From contig CAVSRD010000014.1 of NCBI GenBank assembly GCA_963730315.1, positions 1 through 51,365 on the forward strand: a DNA stretch of 51,365 bases. The letters run 5' to 3'. Each line of letters starts with the position of its first letter. The first letter of the stretch is position 1. This stretch comes from VRUE01 sp963730315 (GTDB lineage Bacteria; Actinomycetota; Thermoleophilia; Solirubrobacterales; 70-9). A model generated the notes under the pieces. It searched no databases and was not told where the DNA came from. It was given only the letters and a program-made list of their open reading frames with translations. The position numbers and the translations under genes are program-made. Positions 8,576-16,533 of the stretch are shown here, one piece after another.

Positions 8576-10174
8576 CTACGGGGCGCTTGGCTCCCCGGTG
8601 GCCGTCGGCTCCTCCGGCCCCGCCTCCGGGTCCGGCGCCTTCCCGGAAGGCATCCAGAACAGCGAGACGACGAAGGCTATTGCCATCGCCGCGGCCATCC
8701 CGTAGAAGACCGTCCGCGAGGCGAGCGCGAAGTCGTGCTGGACGGCGGCGAAGAGCTGCTTCGCGTGGCTGCCCGCGTGTTCGGCAAAGGAGGCGTTGCT
8801 GGCGGCGCTGCCCTGGCTGATCGTGTCGGCGATCGCGTCGGCTTCGGCCTTCGGCACCCCCTGCGCACCGAGGGTCGTCTCCAGGTTCGACCTGTTCTCG
8901 AAAATCAGCACCGTGCCGAGCACCGCGAGGCCGAGGCTGGAGCCGAAGTTGCGCACCGTCTGGGTGATCCCGGTCGCCTCGCCGTAGCGGCTGCGCACCA
9001 CCCGGTTGAGCGCATCGGTGTTGGCGGGGCTGAGGACGAGGCCGGCCCCGATCCCGGCAAGGACCATGAACGGCCACTGCGAGCCGACCGAGAGGTCGGG
9101 CATTTCGTGCGCCCAGAGGGCGAAGCCGACGGCGGCGATCGCGCAGCCGGGGACGACCGCCGCCCGGGCGCCGCGCTGATCGAGCACTTTGCCGCCGCGC
9201 TGGGTGGCGACGAAGAAGCCGGCGAAGAAGATCAGCAGGTAGAGGCCCGTTTCCGAGGCGCTTTCGCCGAGCGAGATCTGCGCGTACATGCTGGCGAAGA
9301 AGAACAGCGGGACGAAGGGGATCATCAGCAGGAAGAGGATCGCGTTGTCGACCGCGAAGGCGCGGTTCTCGAAGATCCGCACCCGCAGCAGCGGGCTCGC
9401 TGCGCGCAGCTCGTAGGCGACGAAGGCGGCCAGCAGGGCGACGCCCGCGACGATGCAGGCCCAGGTGGCGACGCTGCCCCAGCCCCAGACGCTCGACTGC
9501 TGCAGGCCGAGCACCGCGAGGCCCATACCGGCGGAGACCATCACGGCGCCGCGGTAGTCGAGCGGCGCCGGGTGCTTCTCGTCGGCGGGTTTGGCGATCG
9601 CGATCAGGACGAGGGCACCGAGTGCCACCGGAATGTTGATCCAGAAGATCGCCCGCCAGGTCCACTCGGTCAGGTAGCCGCCGGCGATCGGGCCGATTGA
9701 GGTGAAGGCGCCGGCGAGGCCGAAGAAGATCGCCAGCGCGCGACCGCGCTCGCGGACCGGGAAGACGTCGAGCACGATCGCCAGCGCGGCCGGGAACATG
9801 ATCGCCGCGCCGGCCCCCTGGATGACCCGGAAGACGATGATCCACGGCTCGGCGGCGCCGGATTCCGGCGTCGCCCCGCAGAGGCCCGAGGCGGCGGCGA
9901 AGACGACGATGCCGATCGTCGCCATGCGCCGGTGGCCGGCGATGTCGGCGAGCCGTCCGCCGAACGCGAACAGCGCCGCCAGCGCGAGCAGGTAGCCGTT
10001 GATGATCCACTGCACGCCGGTGGCCGAGAGCGAGAGGTCCCCCTGCAGCTGGGGAATCGCGATCGCCACGATCGTCTGGTCGATGAAGGTCATCGAGACC
10101 GCGAGGATCATCCCCGCGAGGATCAGGTTCTTGCGGCCGGAGCGGACTCCGTTCACGGCTGTTGCATTTACCAC
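8576..10174 (-). CDS. MFS multidrug exporter, DHA2 (14-TM, EmrB/QacA-like)
   Basis: This 532-residue polytopic protein is a proton-coupled drug exporter of the DHA2 family. Visible hallmarks are the first-helix motif D-x3-VxxAxPxI (here FIDQTIVAIAIPQL), the loop 2-3 motif GRLADIAGHRR, and motif C in helix 5 (GLAGAFTSIGPIAGGYL). Hydrophobic segments are compatible with 14 helices. An alanine-rich loop and a Pro/Glu-rich tail follow the last helices. The start is uncertain: GTG 10174 has GGGGAGG thirteen bases upstream, while GTG 10156 is closer to the first conserved residue. It lies back to back with a small membrane protein and near a second DHA2 exporter at 10523. Substrate unknown. Confidence 0.88.
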   Translation of the reverse strand: MVNATAVNGVRSGRKNLILAGMILAVSMTFIDQTIVAIAIPQLQGDLSLSATGVQWIINGYLLALAALFAFGGRLADIAGHRRMATIGIVVFAAASGLCGATPESGAAEPWIIVFRVIQGAGAAIMFPAALAIVLDVFPVRERGRALAIFFGLAGAFTSIGPIAGGYLTEWTWRAIFWINIPVALGALVLIAIAKPADEKHPAPLDYRGAVMVSAGMGLAVLGLQQSSVWGWGSVATWACIVAGVALLAAFVAYELRAASPLLRVRIFENRAFAVDNAILFLLMIPFVPLFFFASMYAQISLGESASETGLYLLIFFAGFFVATQRGGKVLDQRGARAAVVPGCAIAAVGFALWAHEMPDLSVGSQWPFMVLAGIGAGLVLSPANTDALNRVVRSRYGEATGITQTVRNFGSSLGLAVLGTVLIFENRSNLETTLGAQGVPKAEADAIADTISQGSAASNASFAEHAGSHAKQLFAAVQHDFALASRTVFYGMAAAMAIAFVVSLFWMPSGKAPDPEAGPEEPTATGEPSAP

Positions 10175-10200
10175 GGCCGGCCCGAATCCTCCCCATTCGG

Positions 10201-10206
10201 TAGTCT
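10201..10206 (+). promoter_or_regulatory. Possible -10 box (TAGTCT) of the 57-residue membrane protein
   Basis: TAGTCT ends nine bases before the ATG at 10216, slightly further than at other genes here. It sits in the 41-base divergent gap with the minus-strand exporter. Confidence 0.3.
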
Positions 10207-10215
10207 CGCGCGCCG

Positions 10216-10389
10216 ATGCCCGACGTCTTCTGGATCGGCCTCGCGATCGCCGGCCTCGGCGTGCTCGTAGGCCTCTTGGCGGGCGCCCGCTCGCGCAGCA
10301 CCGCCACCCTGACCGGCGTGGCGATCGGCGCTTACCTCGGCGTGATGGCAGCCTTCCCGCTGCTGGCGATCGGCCTGGCGACGAGTTAG
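10216..10389 (+). CDS. Small two-helix membrane protein, unknown function
   Basis: This 57-residue frame encodes two hydrophobic segments (about residues 4-22 and 30-54) joined by a short loop with GARSRST. It has no recognised motif. Support comes from the complete ATG-to-TAG frame in the gap between two divergent exporters, the upstream TAGTCT box and the strongly membrane-like composition. It could be an accessory subunit or an orphan small membrane protein; I cannot tell which. It is shorter than typical gene-calling cut-offs and could be missed. Confidence 0.5.
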   Translation: MPDVFWIGLAIAGLGVLVGLLAGARSRSTATLTGVAIGAYLGVMAAFPLLAIGLATS

Positions 10390-10508
10390 CCGGCCCCGAG
10401 GCGGTCCGTCCCCCCTCCCGTCGGCGATCAGGCCGGCTCCGCCTGCATCGACAGGTGCAGATAGGAGTGGGAGTCGCGGGTTTCGGACGCGGCCTCCACC
10501 GTGGCGAA

Positions 10509-10514
10509 TAGGAT
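10509..10514 (+). promoter_or_regulatory. -10 box (TAGGAT) of the second DHA2 exporter
   Basis: TAGGAT ends eight bases before the GTG at 10523. The 133-base gap upstream (10390-10522) also holds a short inverted repeat, CTGCA/TGCAG at 10453-10470, of unclear meaning. Confidence 0.42.
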
Positions 10515-10522
10515 CGCATCCA

Positions 10523-12067
10523 GTGACCGTCGCCAAGCGTCGTGCCCTGATCGCCATCGGCATCCCGTTGATCATGGTCGGAATCGACGGGACGATTCTC
10601 AACGTCGCGCTGCCGACGATCGCCCGCGACCTCGGCACAAGCTCCTCGCAGCTGGTCTGGATCAACTCCGCCTACATCATCGTCTTCGGCAGCACGATCC
10701 TGCTCTCGGCTTCGATCGGCGACAAGTTCGGCCGGCGGCGGGTGCTGCAGATCGGGATGGCGGTGTTCATCGTCGGCTCGGCCCTCTCCGGCCTCTCCGA
10801 CGCGATCAACAGCGCCACCTTCCTGATCTTCGCCCGGGCGCTCCAGGGGCTCGGCGCCGGCGCGATCCCCCCCTCCACCCTCTCGCTGATCCGCGCCACG
10901 TTCACCGACGAGAAGGAGCGGGCGCGGGCGATCGGGATCTGGGCCGGGCTCTCCGGGATCGGCCTCGCGGTCGGCCCGATCCTCGGCGGCCTGATCCTCA
11001 ACTCGACCTCCGCCTGGGGCTGGATCTTTTACATCAACGTGCCGATCGTGATCCTCGGCCAGGCGATGATTCACCGCAACGCGACTGAGTCCAGCGATCC
11101 CGCCGCCCCGCCGATCGACACCCCGGGCGCGCTGCTCTCGCTCGCCGGCCTCTTCGCCCTCTTCTACGGGCTGATCGAGGGGCCGGTGCGCGGCTGGGCC
11201 TCGGCGCTCGTGCTCGGCGCCTTCGTGCTGGCGGCCCTGCTGCTCGCCTGGTTCGTCCTCTACGAGCTGCGCCGGCGATCCCCCGAGCTTGACCCGCGCC
11301 TCTTCAAGTCGGCCGCCTTCACCTCGGGCGTGCTGGCGATCACCGTCGCCTTCCTCGCGCTGATGGGCCTGGTCTACGAGCTCACCCTCTACCTGCAGAC
11401 CGTGCGCGGCTACTCGCCGCTGAAGGCGGGCGTCTCGCTGGTGCCGTTTGCGCTCGCCCTCTTCGTGATCGCCCCGGTCGCGCCGAAATTCGCCGAGCGG
11501 CGCGGCGACCGGCTGACCGTGATGCTCGGCATGGCGGTGCTCGCCGCCGGGCTGCTCGCGTTCCTGGCGACGAGCAGCAGCTCGTCCTACCTCGTGGTGC
11601 TGGTCGGGCTGATCCTTGCCGGCGCCGGCGTCTCGCTGATCCAGCCCCCCGCCTCGGCGGCGATGATGAGCTCGGTCTCGGCGGCGAAAGCCGGGATGGC
11701 GTCTGGCACCAACGCGGCGATCCGCCAGATCGGCGCCTCCTTCGGAATCGCGGTGATGGGCGGCATCGGCCAGGAGATCTTCAGCCACCAGCTGACCACG
11801 TCGGCGATCTACGCGAAGTTGCCGGGCGAAGCGCAGTCAACGGCCGAAGCGAGCATCTCCGGGGCGATCGCGGTCGGGGGGAAGATCGGCGGGATGCCCG
11901 GCAGCGAGCTGATCGAAGTCGCCTCCAACGGCTTCGTCAGCGGGATGCACTGGGCGGTGGTCGTGGCCGCGGCGTTCGCCGGGCTCGGCTTTGTCCTCGC
12001 CGCCCGGCTGATCCCGAAGCGAGCCGGCGACGGCGCCGAGCACCGCCGCCCCGCCGGCGGGGCCTGA
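10523..12067 (+). CDS. MFS multidrug exporter, DHA2 (EmrB/QacA-like)
   Basis: This is a second 14-helix DHA2 exporter, 514 residues long. The first helix carries GIDGTILNVALPTI with the D-x-T-I-V/L-type motif, loop 2-3 has GDKFGRRRVLQ, and helix 5 has the antiporter motif (LSGIGLAVGPILGG). It belongs to the same superfamily as the minus-strand exporter at 8576-10174, but the two sequences are clearly different, so this is not a recent duplication. The GTG at 10523 follows a TAGGAT box. Its TGA overlaps the ATG of the MBL hydrolase by one base (TGATG), which indicates translational coupling. Substrate unknown. Confidence 0.88.
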   Translation: MTVAKRRALIAIGIPLIMVGIDGTILNVALPTIARDLGTSSSQLVWINSAYIIVFGSTILLSASIGDKFGRRRVLQIGMAVFIVGSALSGLSDAINSATFLIFARALQGLGAGAIPPSTLSLIRATFTDEKERARAIGIWAGLSGIGLAVGPILGGLILNSTSAWGWIFYINVPIVILGQAMIHRNATESSDPAAPPIDTPGALLSLAGLFALFYGLIEGPVRGWASALVLGAFVLAALLLAWFVLYELRRRSPELDPRLFKSAAFTSGVLAITVAFLALMGLVYELTLYLQTVRGYSPLKAGVSLVPFALALFVIAPVAPKFAERRGDRLTVMLGMAVLAAGLLAFLATSSSSSYLVVLVGLILAGAGVSLIQPPASAAMMSSVSAAKAGMASGTNAAIRQIGASFGIAVMGGIGQEIFSHQLTTSAIYAKLPGEAQSTAEASISGAIAVGGKIGGMPGSELIEVASNGFVSGMHWAVVVAAAFAGLGFVLAARLIPKRAGDGAEHRRPAGGA

Positions 12068-13068
12068 TGCCCGGCTCCAAGCGGCCCGAGGCGCCCCGCG
12101 CCGAGAAGGTCCTGCCGGGGGTCTGGAGGTTGCGGCTGCCGCTGCCCTGGCCCGGCGTGCCGCACGGCAACGTCTGGTCGGTCGCGGCCGACGGCGGCAT
12201 CGTCCTCTTCGACACCGGGATCGGCGGCAAGGGCGGCCTGCGCCGCCTCGACCTCGCCCTCGGCCAGGCCGGGCTCGGGCTCGAGGACGTGAAGCTCCTC
12301 GTCTGCACCCACTCCCATACCGACCACTATGGGCTGGCGGCGCCGATCGTCGCGGGAGCCGGCTGCGAGCTGTGGATGCACCCGGCCTGGGAACACGTCC
12401 GGCTGCTTGCCGACGACCCCGCGGCGGCGCTCGAGCAACGGATCGAGGTGGGTCGCCAGAGCGGCGTGCCGGCCGCCTCGCTGGAGCGCTTCCGGGAGCG
12501 GCGAGAGAACGAGGACGACCCCGGGATCGACGGGATCGTCGAGCCCGACCGCGACCTCTTGCCCGGGGTCGAGGTCGAGACCGACCTCGGGACCTGGCAC
12601 GTGCACGAGACGCCCGGCCACGCCCCCTCGCACGTGATCCTCCACCAGCCCGAGCGCGAACTGATGATCTCCGGCGACCACCTACTCGGCCGCACCGTGC
12701 TCTTCTTCGACCACGGCCACAGCCCCGACCCGGTCGGCGAGTTCCTCGGCGGCCTCGACGAGGTCGAGCCGCTCGACGTCGGCCTGGTCCTGCCCGGCCA
12801 CGGCCGCACCTTCCGCGACCCGGCCGCGAAGATCGCCGAGGCGCGCCGCCAGGTGCACGAGCTGCTCGGCAAGGTGCGCGAGGCGCTGGCCGGCGGAGAG
12901 CGGACCGCCTTCGAGATCGTCGGCGAGATCGTCGGCCCGGAGAACGCCACCGAGATCGGCAGCGTCTGGATGCTGCAGATCGTCCTCTCCTGCCTCGACC
13001 ACCTGGCGATCCTCGGCGAGGTCGAGCCGGTCGAGGGCAGCGATCCGCGGATTTGGAGGGCGGTGTAG
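12067..13068 (+). CDS. Metallo-beta-lactamase-fold hydrolase
   Basis: This 333-residue protein has the MBL fold. The metal motif is HSHTDH (His82, His84, Asp86, His87). A later HETPGHAPSH stretch supplies the next ligand, SGDHLL gives the bridging Asp, and PGHG is the terminal His motif. The C-terminal about 80 residues form a helical domain resembling that of LACTB2/RNase Z-like thiolesterase-type members. Such proteins hydrolyse thioesters, lactones or nucleic acids; the substrate cannot be inferred. The ATG overlaps the exporter's stop, so the enzyme may act on the exporter's substrate or on a toxic conjugate, but that is inference from coupling alone. Confidence 0.85.
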   Translation: MPGSKRPEAPRAEKVLPGVWRLRLPLPWPGVPHGNVWSVAADGGIVLFDTGIGGKGGLRRLDLALGQAGLGLEDVKLLVCTHSHTDHYGLAAPIVAGAGCELWMHPAWEHVRLLADDPAAALEQRIEVGRQSGVPAASLERFRERRENEDDPGIDGIVEPDRDLLPGVEVETDLGTWHVHETPGHAPSHVILHQPERELMISGDHLLGRTVLFFDHGHSPDPVGEFLGGLDEVEPLDVGLVLPGHGRTFRDPAAKIAEARRQVHELLGKVREALAGGERTAFEIVGEIVGPENATEIGSVWMLQIVLSCLDHLAILGEVEPVEGSDPRIWRAV

Positions 13069-13075
13069 GGAACGG

Positions 13076-13081
13076 TACGTT
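13076..13081 (+). promoter_or_regulatory. -10 box (TACGTT) of the Vps62-like gene
   Basis: TACGTT ends six bases before the GTG at 13088, matching the leaderless spacing seen elsewhere in the window. Confidence 0.45.
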
Positions 13082-13087
13082 TGCGCG

Positions 13088-15085
13088 GTGATCCGGCCGC
13101 GCCGCCCCGCACCCGTTCTCGCAACGCTCGCGCTCCTCTGCCTGGCGGCGGTCGGCGCGACCTCTGCCCATGCAGCGGCCCCGCAGCGGAGCGGGGTGGC
13201 GGCGCCCCAGCCGAGCGGCAGGAGCCCCGCGCAGCGGCTGGTCGACGCCTACGCGCCGCGCCTCGTGATCCGCGAGCAGGAAGATCCCCCTTGCGAAAAG
13301 ACGGCGGAGCAGTATTTGGCGACCACGGTTGGCGCCGTGCTCGGCAACCCGACGGTGACGCTGACCCGGGTCGGCCCGCACGGCAAGGAAATCGTCGTCA
13401 AGCGGGCGCCGACCGCCGCCGACATCGCCGGCCTCGGCGAAAAGTTCCATCTCAATCTGCCCGGCGACCCGCTCGGCGACACCTGCGTCTTCGCCCGCGA
13501 CTTCGCCAAGCTGAAGCGCGAAGGCAAGGCGCCGCCAGCGACCTACGCCCATATCGCCCGCGAAGCCGGCCACCCGGGCTTCGCAGTCCAGTACTGGTTC
13601 TTCTGGTACTTCAACCAGTTCAACGACCTGCACGAGGGCGACTGGGAGGGGATCCAGGTCACCTTCCCCTACGCCTCCGGGCCGCGCCAGGCGCTGGAAG
13701 AAGGCCCGGACGAAATCGCCCTCTTCCAGCACGCCGGCGGCGAGAAGGCGAGCTGGGACTCGGGCAAGGTCGAGAAGGAAGGGACGCACCCGGTCGTCTA
13801 CCCGGCGGCCGGCTCGCACGCGACCTTCTACGACTCCGCCGTCTACATCCAGAACGGCCGCAAGGGCTCGGGGGTCGGCTGCGACAACACCACCTCCCCG
13901 CACCGGCGGATCTCCGTGCGGCCGATCCTCGTGCCGACGCGCGCCGGGCCGCACAGCCGCTTCGCCTGGCTCACCTACGAAGGTCGCTGGGGGCAGAAGG
14001 AGGAGGGCTTCAACAACGGCCCGACCGGGCCGGCGACCAAGGGTCGCTGGGTCGAACCGTTCGCCTGGATGGAAGAAATCCGAACCACCAGCCCCACCCT
14101 TCCGGTCGGCTCGGTCCTCGGCCCGACCGTGACGAAAGCGTTCTGTGGAACGGTCGCCGACGTGACCAGCTTCCTCAACGCCGGCCAGCGCGAGCCGTGG
14201 ATCCTCTGGGCGGTGCCGGGCGCCTTCCTGCTGCTGGTGGGGCTGATCGCCTGGCGCACCCGCTGGCGCCCGGTCGACGTCAGCCACCTGCGCGCGCCGC
14301 GTGCCTTCGGCCAGATCGTCGCCGCCTCGGGGCGGCTCTACTGGCGCCACTGGCGAGCCTTCGCGCCGATCGGGCTGACCGCGATCCCGATCATCGGCGG
14401 GATGACGGCGCTCAGCTGGCTGGTCACCGGCGGCGAAACCGGCCGCCGGCTCGACCACAAGCTCGGCGTCTCCGGGCTCCACAAGGCGGTGGGCGAAATC
14501 CTCTCCGGTGTCGCGTTGCCGCTCGCCTCGGCGGTGGTCGCTGCGGTCGTGATCGCTGCCGTCGGCCAGATCGCCGAGCACGGCACGACCGGCTTCGCCG
14601 CCGCCTACCGCGGCATGTGGCGGCGCTTCAAGCGAGTCGTCGGCGCCCAGCTGCTGGGGACGCTGATGCTGCTGGCGATGGTGCTTACGATCGTCGGCAT
14701 CCCCTTCGCCGCCTGGAAGTACGTCGGCTGGCTGTTCATCCAGCAGCAGATCCTGTTCGAGGACAAGCACGTGCGGGAGGCGTTCCGCGGCAGCTCGCAG
14801 GTGGTCCGCGGCCGCTGGTGGTACACGCTGCGCGTCGCCGTCTTCTTCTGGCTGATCAACACGATCACCGGCCCGATCCTCGGCTTCACGCTGATCTTCA
14901 CCTACCTGCCGCTGCTGCTGATCAACGCGATCGGCTCGATCGTCTTCGCGCTGCTGATCCCCTACGTGGCGATCGGCCAGACCCTCCTCTACTACGACCT
15001 CGAGGAGCTGGGCGAGAAAGCACCGGCCCGCTGGCGGCGGCGCCTGCCGCGGCTGCGCCGCCGACCGGCCACGGCCGAGGCATAG
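13088..15085 (+). CDS. Secreted Vps62-like domain fused to a multi-helix membrane domain
   Basis: This 665-residue protein starts with a signal peptide (about residues 8-28). Residues about 50-350 are an extracytoplasmic domain resembling Vps62/DUF946: it has YAPRLVIREQE near the start, YWFFWYFNQF, HEGDWEGIQV (near residue 181) and YPAAGSHATFY. A membrane helix follows (about 371-392). The C-terminal 240 residues contain roughly five more hydrophobic segments of a type seen in uncharacterised integral membrane domains, ending in an Arg-rich tail. The combination suggests a surface domain anchored to a membrane channel or scaffold. The Vps62 resemblance rests on a few motifs, and no enzymatic role is known. 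The start fits the TACGTT promoter. Confidence 0.65.
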   Translation: MIRPRRPAPVLATLALLCLAAVGATSAHAAAPQRSGVAAPQPSGRSPAQRLVDAYAPRLVIREQEDPPCEKTAEQYLATTVGAVLGNPTVTLTRVGPHGKEIVVKRAPTAADIAGLGEKFHLNLPGDPLGDTCVFARDFAKLKREGKAPPATYAHIAREAGHPGFAVQYWFFWYFNQFNDLHEGDWEGIQVTFPYASGPRQALEEGPDEIALFQHAGGEKASWDSGKVEKEGTHPVVYPAAGSHATFYDSAVYIQNGRKGSGVGCDNTTSPHRRISVRPILVPTRAGPHSRFAWLTYEGRWGQKEEGFNNGPTGPATKGRWVEPFAWMEEIRTTSPTLPVGSVLGPTVTKAFCGTVADVTSFLNAGQREPWILWAVPGAFLLLVGLIAWRTRWRPVDVSHLRAPRAFGQIVAASGRLYWRHWRAFAPIGLTAIPIIGGMTALSWLVTGGETGRRLDHKLGVSGLHKAVGEILSGVALPLASAVVAAVVIAAVGQIAEHGTTGFAAAYRGMWRRFKRVVGAQLLGTLMLLAMVLTIVGIPFAAWKYVGWLFIQQQILFEDKHVREAFRGSSQVVRGRWWYTLRVAVFFWLINTITGPILGFTLIFTYLPLLLINAIGSIVFALLIPYVAIGQTLLYYDLEELGEKAPARWRRRLPRLRRRPATAEA

Positions 15086-15116
15086 ATTCTCGATGCACAC
15101 GTCCAGCCTGTCCGGG

Positions 15117-15122
15117 TAGGTT
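15117..15122 (+). promoter_or_regulatory. -10 box (TAGGTT) of the metallophosphoesterase
   Basis: TAGGTT ends six bases before the GTG at 15129 in the 43-base gap after the Vps62-like gene. Confidence 0.48.
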
Positions 15123-15128
15123 TTCCCC

Positions 15129-15722
15129 GTGAGGATCCTCGCCTTCAGCGACCTGCACCGGGATCTGAGCCAGGCGGCAGAGCTGGTCGCGACGGCGGAC
15201 GAGGCGGACGTGGTGATCGGCGCCGGCGACTTCGCCTCGGTCCACGAGGGCCTCGAGGAGGCGATCGGGGCCCTGGCGGCGATCGAGGCGCCGACCGTGC
15301 TCGTCCCCGGCAACAACGAGACCGAGGAGGCGCTGCGCGAGGCAGCGGCCGGCTGGAGCGCCGCCACCGTCCTGCACGGCGGCGGCGCGACGATCGAGGG
15401 CGCCGAGTTCTACGGCCTCGGCGCCGGCGTCCCCGTCACACCCTGGGACTGGAGCTTCGACCTCGACGACGAGGCGGCGGCCGGGATGCTCGCCGCCTGC
15501 CCCGAGGGCGCGATTCTCGTCCTCCACTCGCCGCCCCAGGGACACTGCGACGCGGGCGGTGGCGGCCATTTCGGCAGCGCGGCGCTGCTTCGGGCGATCG
15601 AGGAAAAGCGCCCCCGCCTCGCGGTCTGCGGGCACATCCACGAGTCCTGGGGCTGCGAGAGCCGGATCGGCGAGACGCCCGTCCACAACCTCGGGCCGAA
15701 GGGCACCTGGCTCGAGGTCTGA
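15129..15722 (+). CDS. Calcineurin-like metallophosphoesterase
   Basis: This compact 197-residue phosphoesterase has the ordered metal motifs of the superfamily: SDLH (Asp7, His9), GAGDF, PGNNE, LHSPP and GHIH. In the third motif the usual GNH(D/E) is GNNE, so the catalytic histidine position holds asparagine; GNxD/E variants occur in YfcE/MJ0936-like groups, so the enzyme need not be inactive. Cytoplasmic location is likely because there is no signal. GTG is the start, six bases after a TAGGTT box. The LemA gene follows with its own promoter. Substrate (phosphodiester or nucleotide) is unknown. Confidence 0.83.
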   Translation: MRILAFSDLHRDLSQAAELVATADEADVVIGAGDFASVHEGLEEAIGALAAIEAPTVLVPGNNETEEALREAAAGWSAATVLHGGGATIEGAEFYGLGAGVPVTPWDWSFDLDDEAAAGMLAACPEGAILVLHSPPQGHCDAGGGGHFGSAALLRAIEEKRPRLAVCGHIHESWGCESRIGETPVHNLGPKGTWLEV

Positions 15723-15729
15723 GTGGCAG

Positions 15730-15735
15730 TAGGAT
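15730..15735 (+). promoter_or_regulatory. -10 box (TAGGAT) of lemA
   Basis: TAGGAT ends six bases before the ATG at 15742, just after the stop of the metallophosphoesterase gene. Confidence 0.5.
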
Positions 15736-15741
15736 GGAGCC

Positions 15742-16311
15742 ATGGTCATCGCGCTGATCGTGATCGTGGCGATCCTCGTCGTTGCGGTCCTTTTCTACAT
15801 CGGCAAGCGCAACTCGATCATCGCCTCGCGCAACCGGGTCGACGAGTCGTGGAGCGGGATCGACGTGCAGCTGAAGCGGCGCCACGACCTCGTGCCCAAT
15901 CTGGTCGAGACGGTGAAGGGCTACGCGGCGCACGAGAGCCAGGTGTTCGAGAAGGCGACGAAGGCGCGGGCCGAGGCGATGTCGGCCCGTAGCGTCGGCG
16001 ACACCGCCAAAGCCGAGCAGAAGCTGACCGGGGCGCTGACCGACCTGCGCGCTGTCGCCGAGAACTACCCGCAGCTCCGCGCAACCGAGAACTTCCAGCA
16101 GCTGAGCCGCAACCTCTCCGAGCTGGAGGACGAAATCCAGGCCGCGCGGCGGATCTACAACTCCAACGTGCAGTCCTACAACACGACGATCCAGCAGTTC
16201 CCGGCCTCGATCATCGCCAACCAGGGCGGCTTCACGGCGCGCGAGTACTTCGAGATCGAGGATGCCTCGCAGCGCGAACCGGTTTCGGTCAGCTTCGGCG
16301 ACGCCGGCTGA
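15742..16311 (+). CDS. LemA-family membrane protein
   Basis: This 189-residue protein has one N-terminal membrane helix (about residues 2-20). The conserved LemA helical bundle follows, with NRVDESWSGIDVQLKRRHDLVPNL-type sequence, then the ATENFQQL and YNSNVQSYNTTIQQFP motifs. LemA proteins are anchored with an intracellular or extracytoplasmic coiled-coil domain, and their biochemical role is not settled; in several bacteria they are linked to envelope stress and to neighbouring proteases. No TPM-domain partner or HtpX is adjacent here, which is slightly unusual. The ATG is preceded by a TAGGAT box with no ribosome site. Confidence 0.92.
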   Translation: MVIALIVIVAILVVAVLFYIGKRNSIIASRNRVDESWSGIDVQLKRRHDLVPNLVETVKGYAAHESQVFEKATKARAEAMSARSVGDTAKAEQKLTGALTDLRAVAENYPQLRATENFQQLSRNLSELEDEIQAARRIYNSNVQSYNTTIQQFPASIIANQGGFTAREYFEIEDASQREPVSVSFGDAG

Positions 16312-16322
16312 CGCGAGTCTTC

Positions 16323-16328
16323 TAAGCT
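16323..16328 (+). promoter_or_regulatory. -10 box (TAAGCT) of the rubredoxin gene
   Basis: TAAGCT ends six bases before the ATG at 16335. It would drive the rubredoxin and, eight bases after its stop, the GMC oxidoreductase. Confidence 0.45.
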
Positions 16329-16334
16329 TTCGCC

Positions 16335-16526
16335 ATGACCGCAACCAAGGAAGCGACCCTATGGATCTGCGAAAGCTGCGGGTTCATCTACGACCCCGAG
16401 ATCGGCGACCCCGACGGCGGCATCCCGCCCGGAACGCCGTTCGAGGAGGTCCCCAGCGACTGGTTCTGCCCGGTCTGCGGCGCGCGCACCTCGGAGTTCC
16501 GGCCGCTGGAGCCAGGCGAGGCCTAG
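16335..16526 (+). CDS. Rubredoxin
   Basis: This 63-residue one-iron electron carrier has both cysteine pairs, Cys12-x2-Cys15 (CESCGFIYD) and Cys45-x2-Cys48 (CPVCGA). It also has the family's GDPDGGIPPGTPFEEVPSDW-type core. A nine-residue N-terminal extension precedes the core. Rubredoxins pass single electrons to alkane hydroxylases, oxygen- or superoxide-reducing enzymes, or other partners. Here no alkane monooxygenase is nearby; instead a GMC oxidoreductase follows after seven bases, so it may take electrons from that flavoenzyme (inference). Confidence 0.93.
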   Translation: MTATKEATLWICESCGFIYDPEIGDPDGGIPPGTPFEEVPSDWFCPVCGARTSEFRPLEPGEA

Positions 16527-16533
16527 ACCACCC

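Noticed and set aside
10174..11788. A fused start extending the minus-strand exporter by about 530 residues
   Set aside because: The extra part is antisense to the second exporter and has no hydrophobic pattern; the exporter's first helix begins just after 10156.
8576..12067. The two DHA2 exporters as a recent tandem duplication
   Set aside because: They differ clearly in sequence, lie on opposite strands and share only superfamily motifs.
11837..15367. Minus-strand open frame of about 1170 codons opposite the MFS, MBL and Vps62-like genes
   Set aside because: It has no motif, is dominated by Arg and Ala, and is fully explained by third-position GC in the plus-strand genes.
15129..15722. 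Metallophosphoesterase judged inactive because GNH is GNN
   Set aside because: Variants at this position occur in active YfcE-like groups and all other metal motifs are intact.
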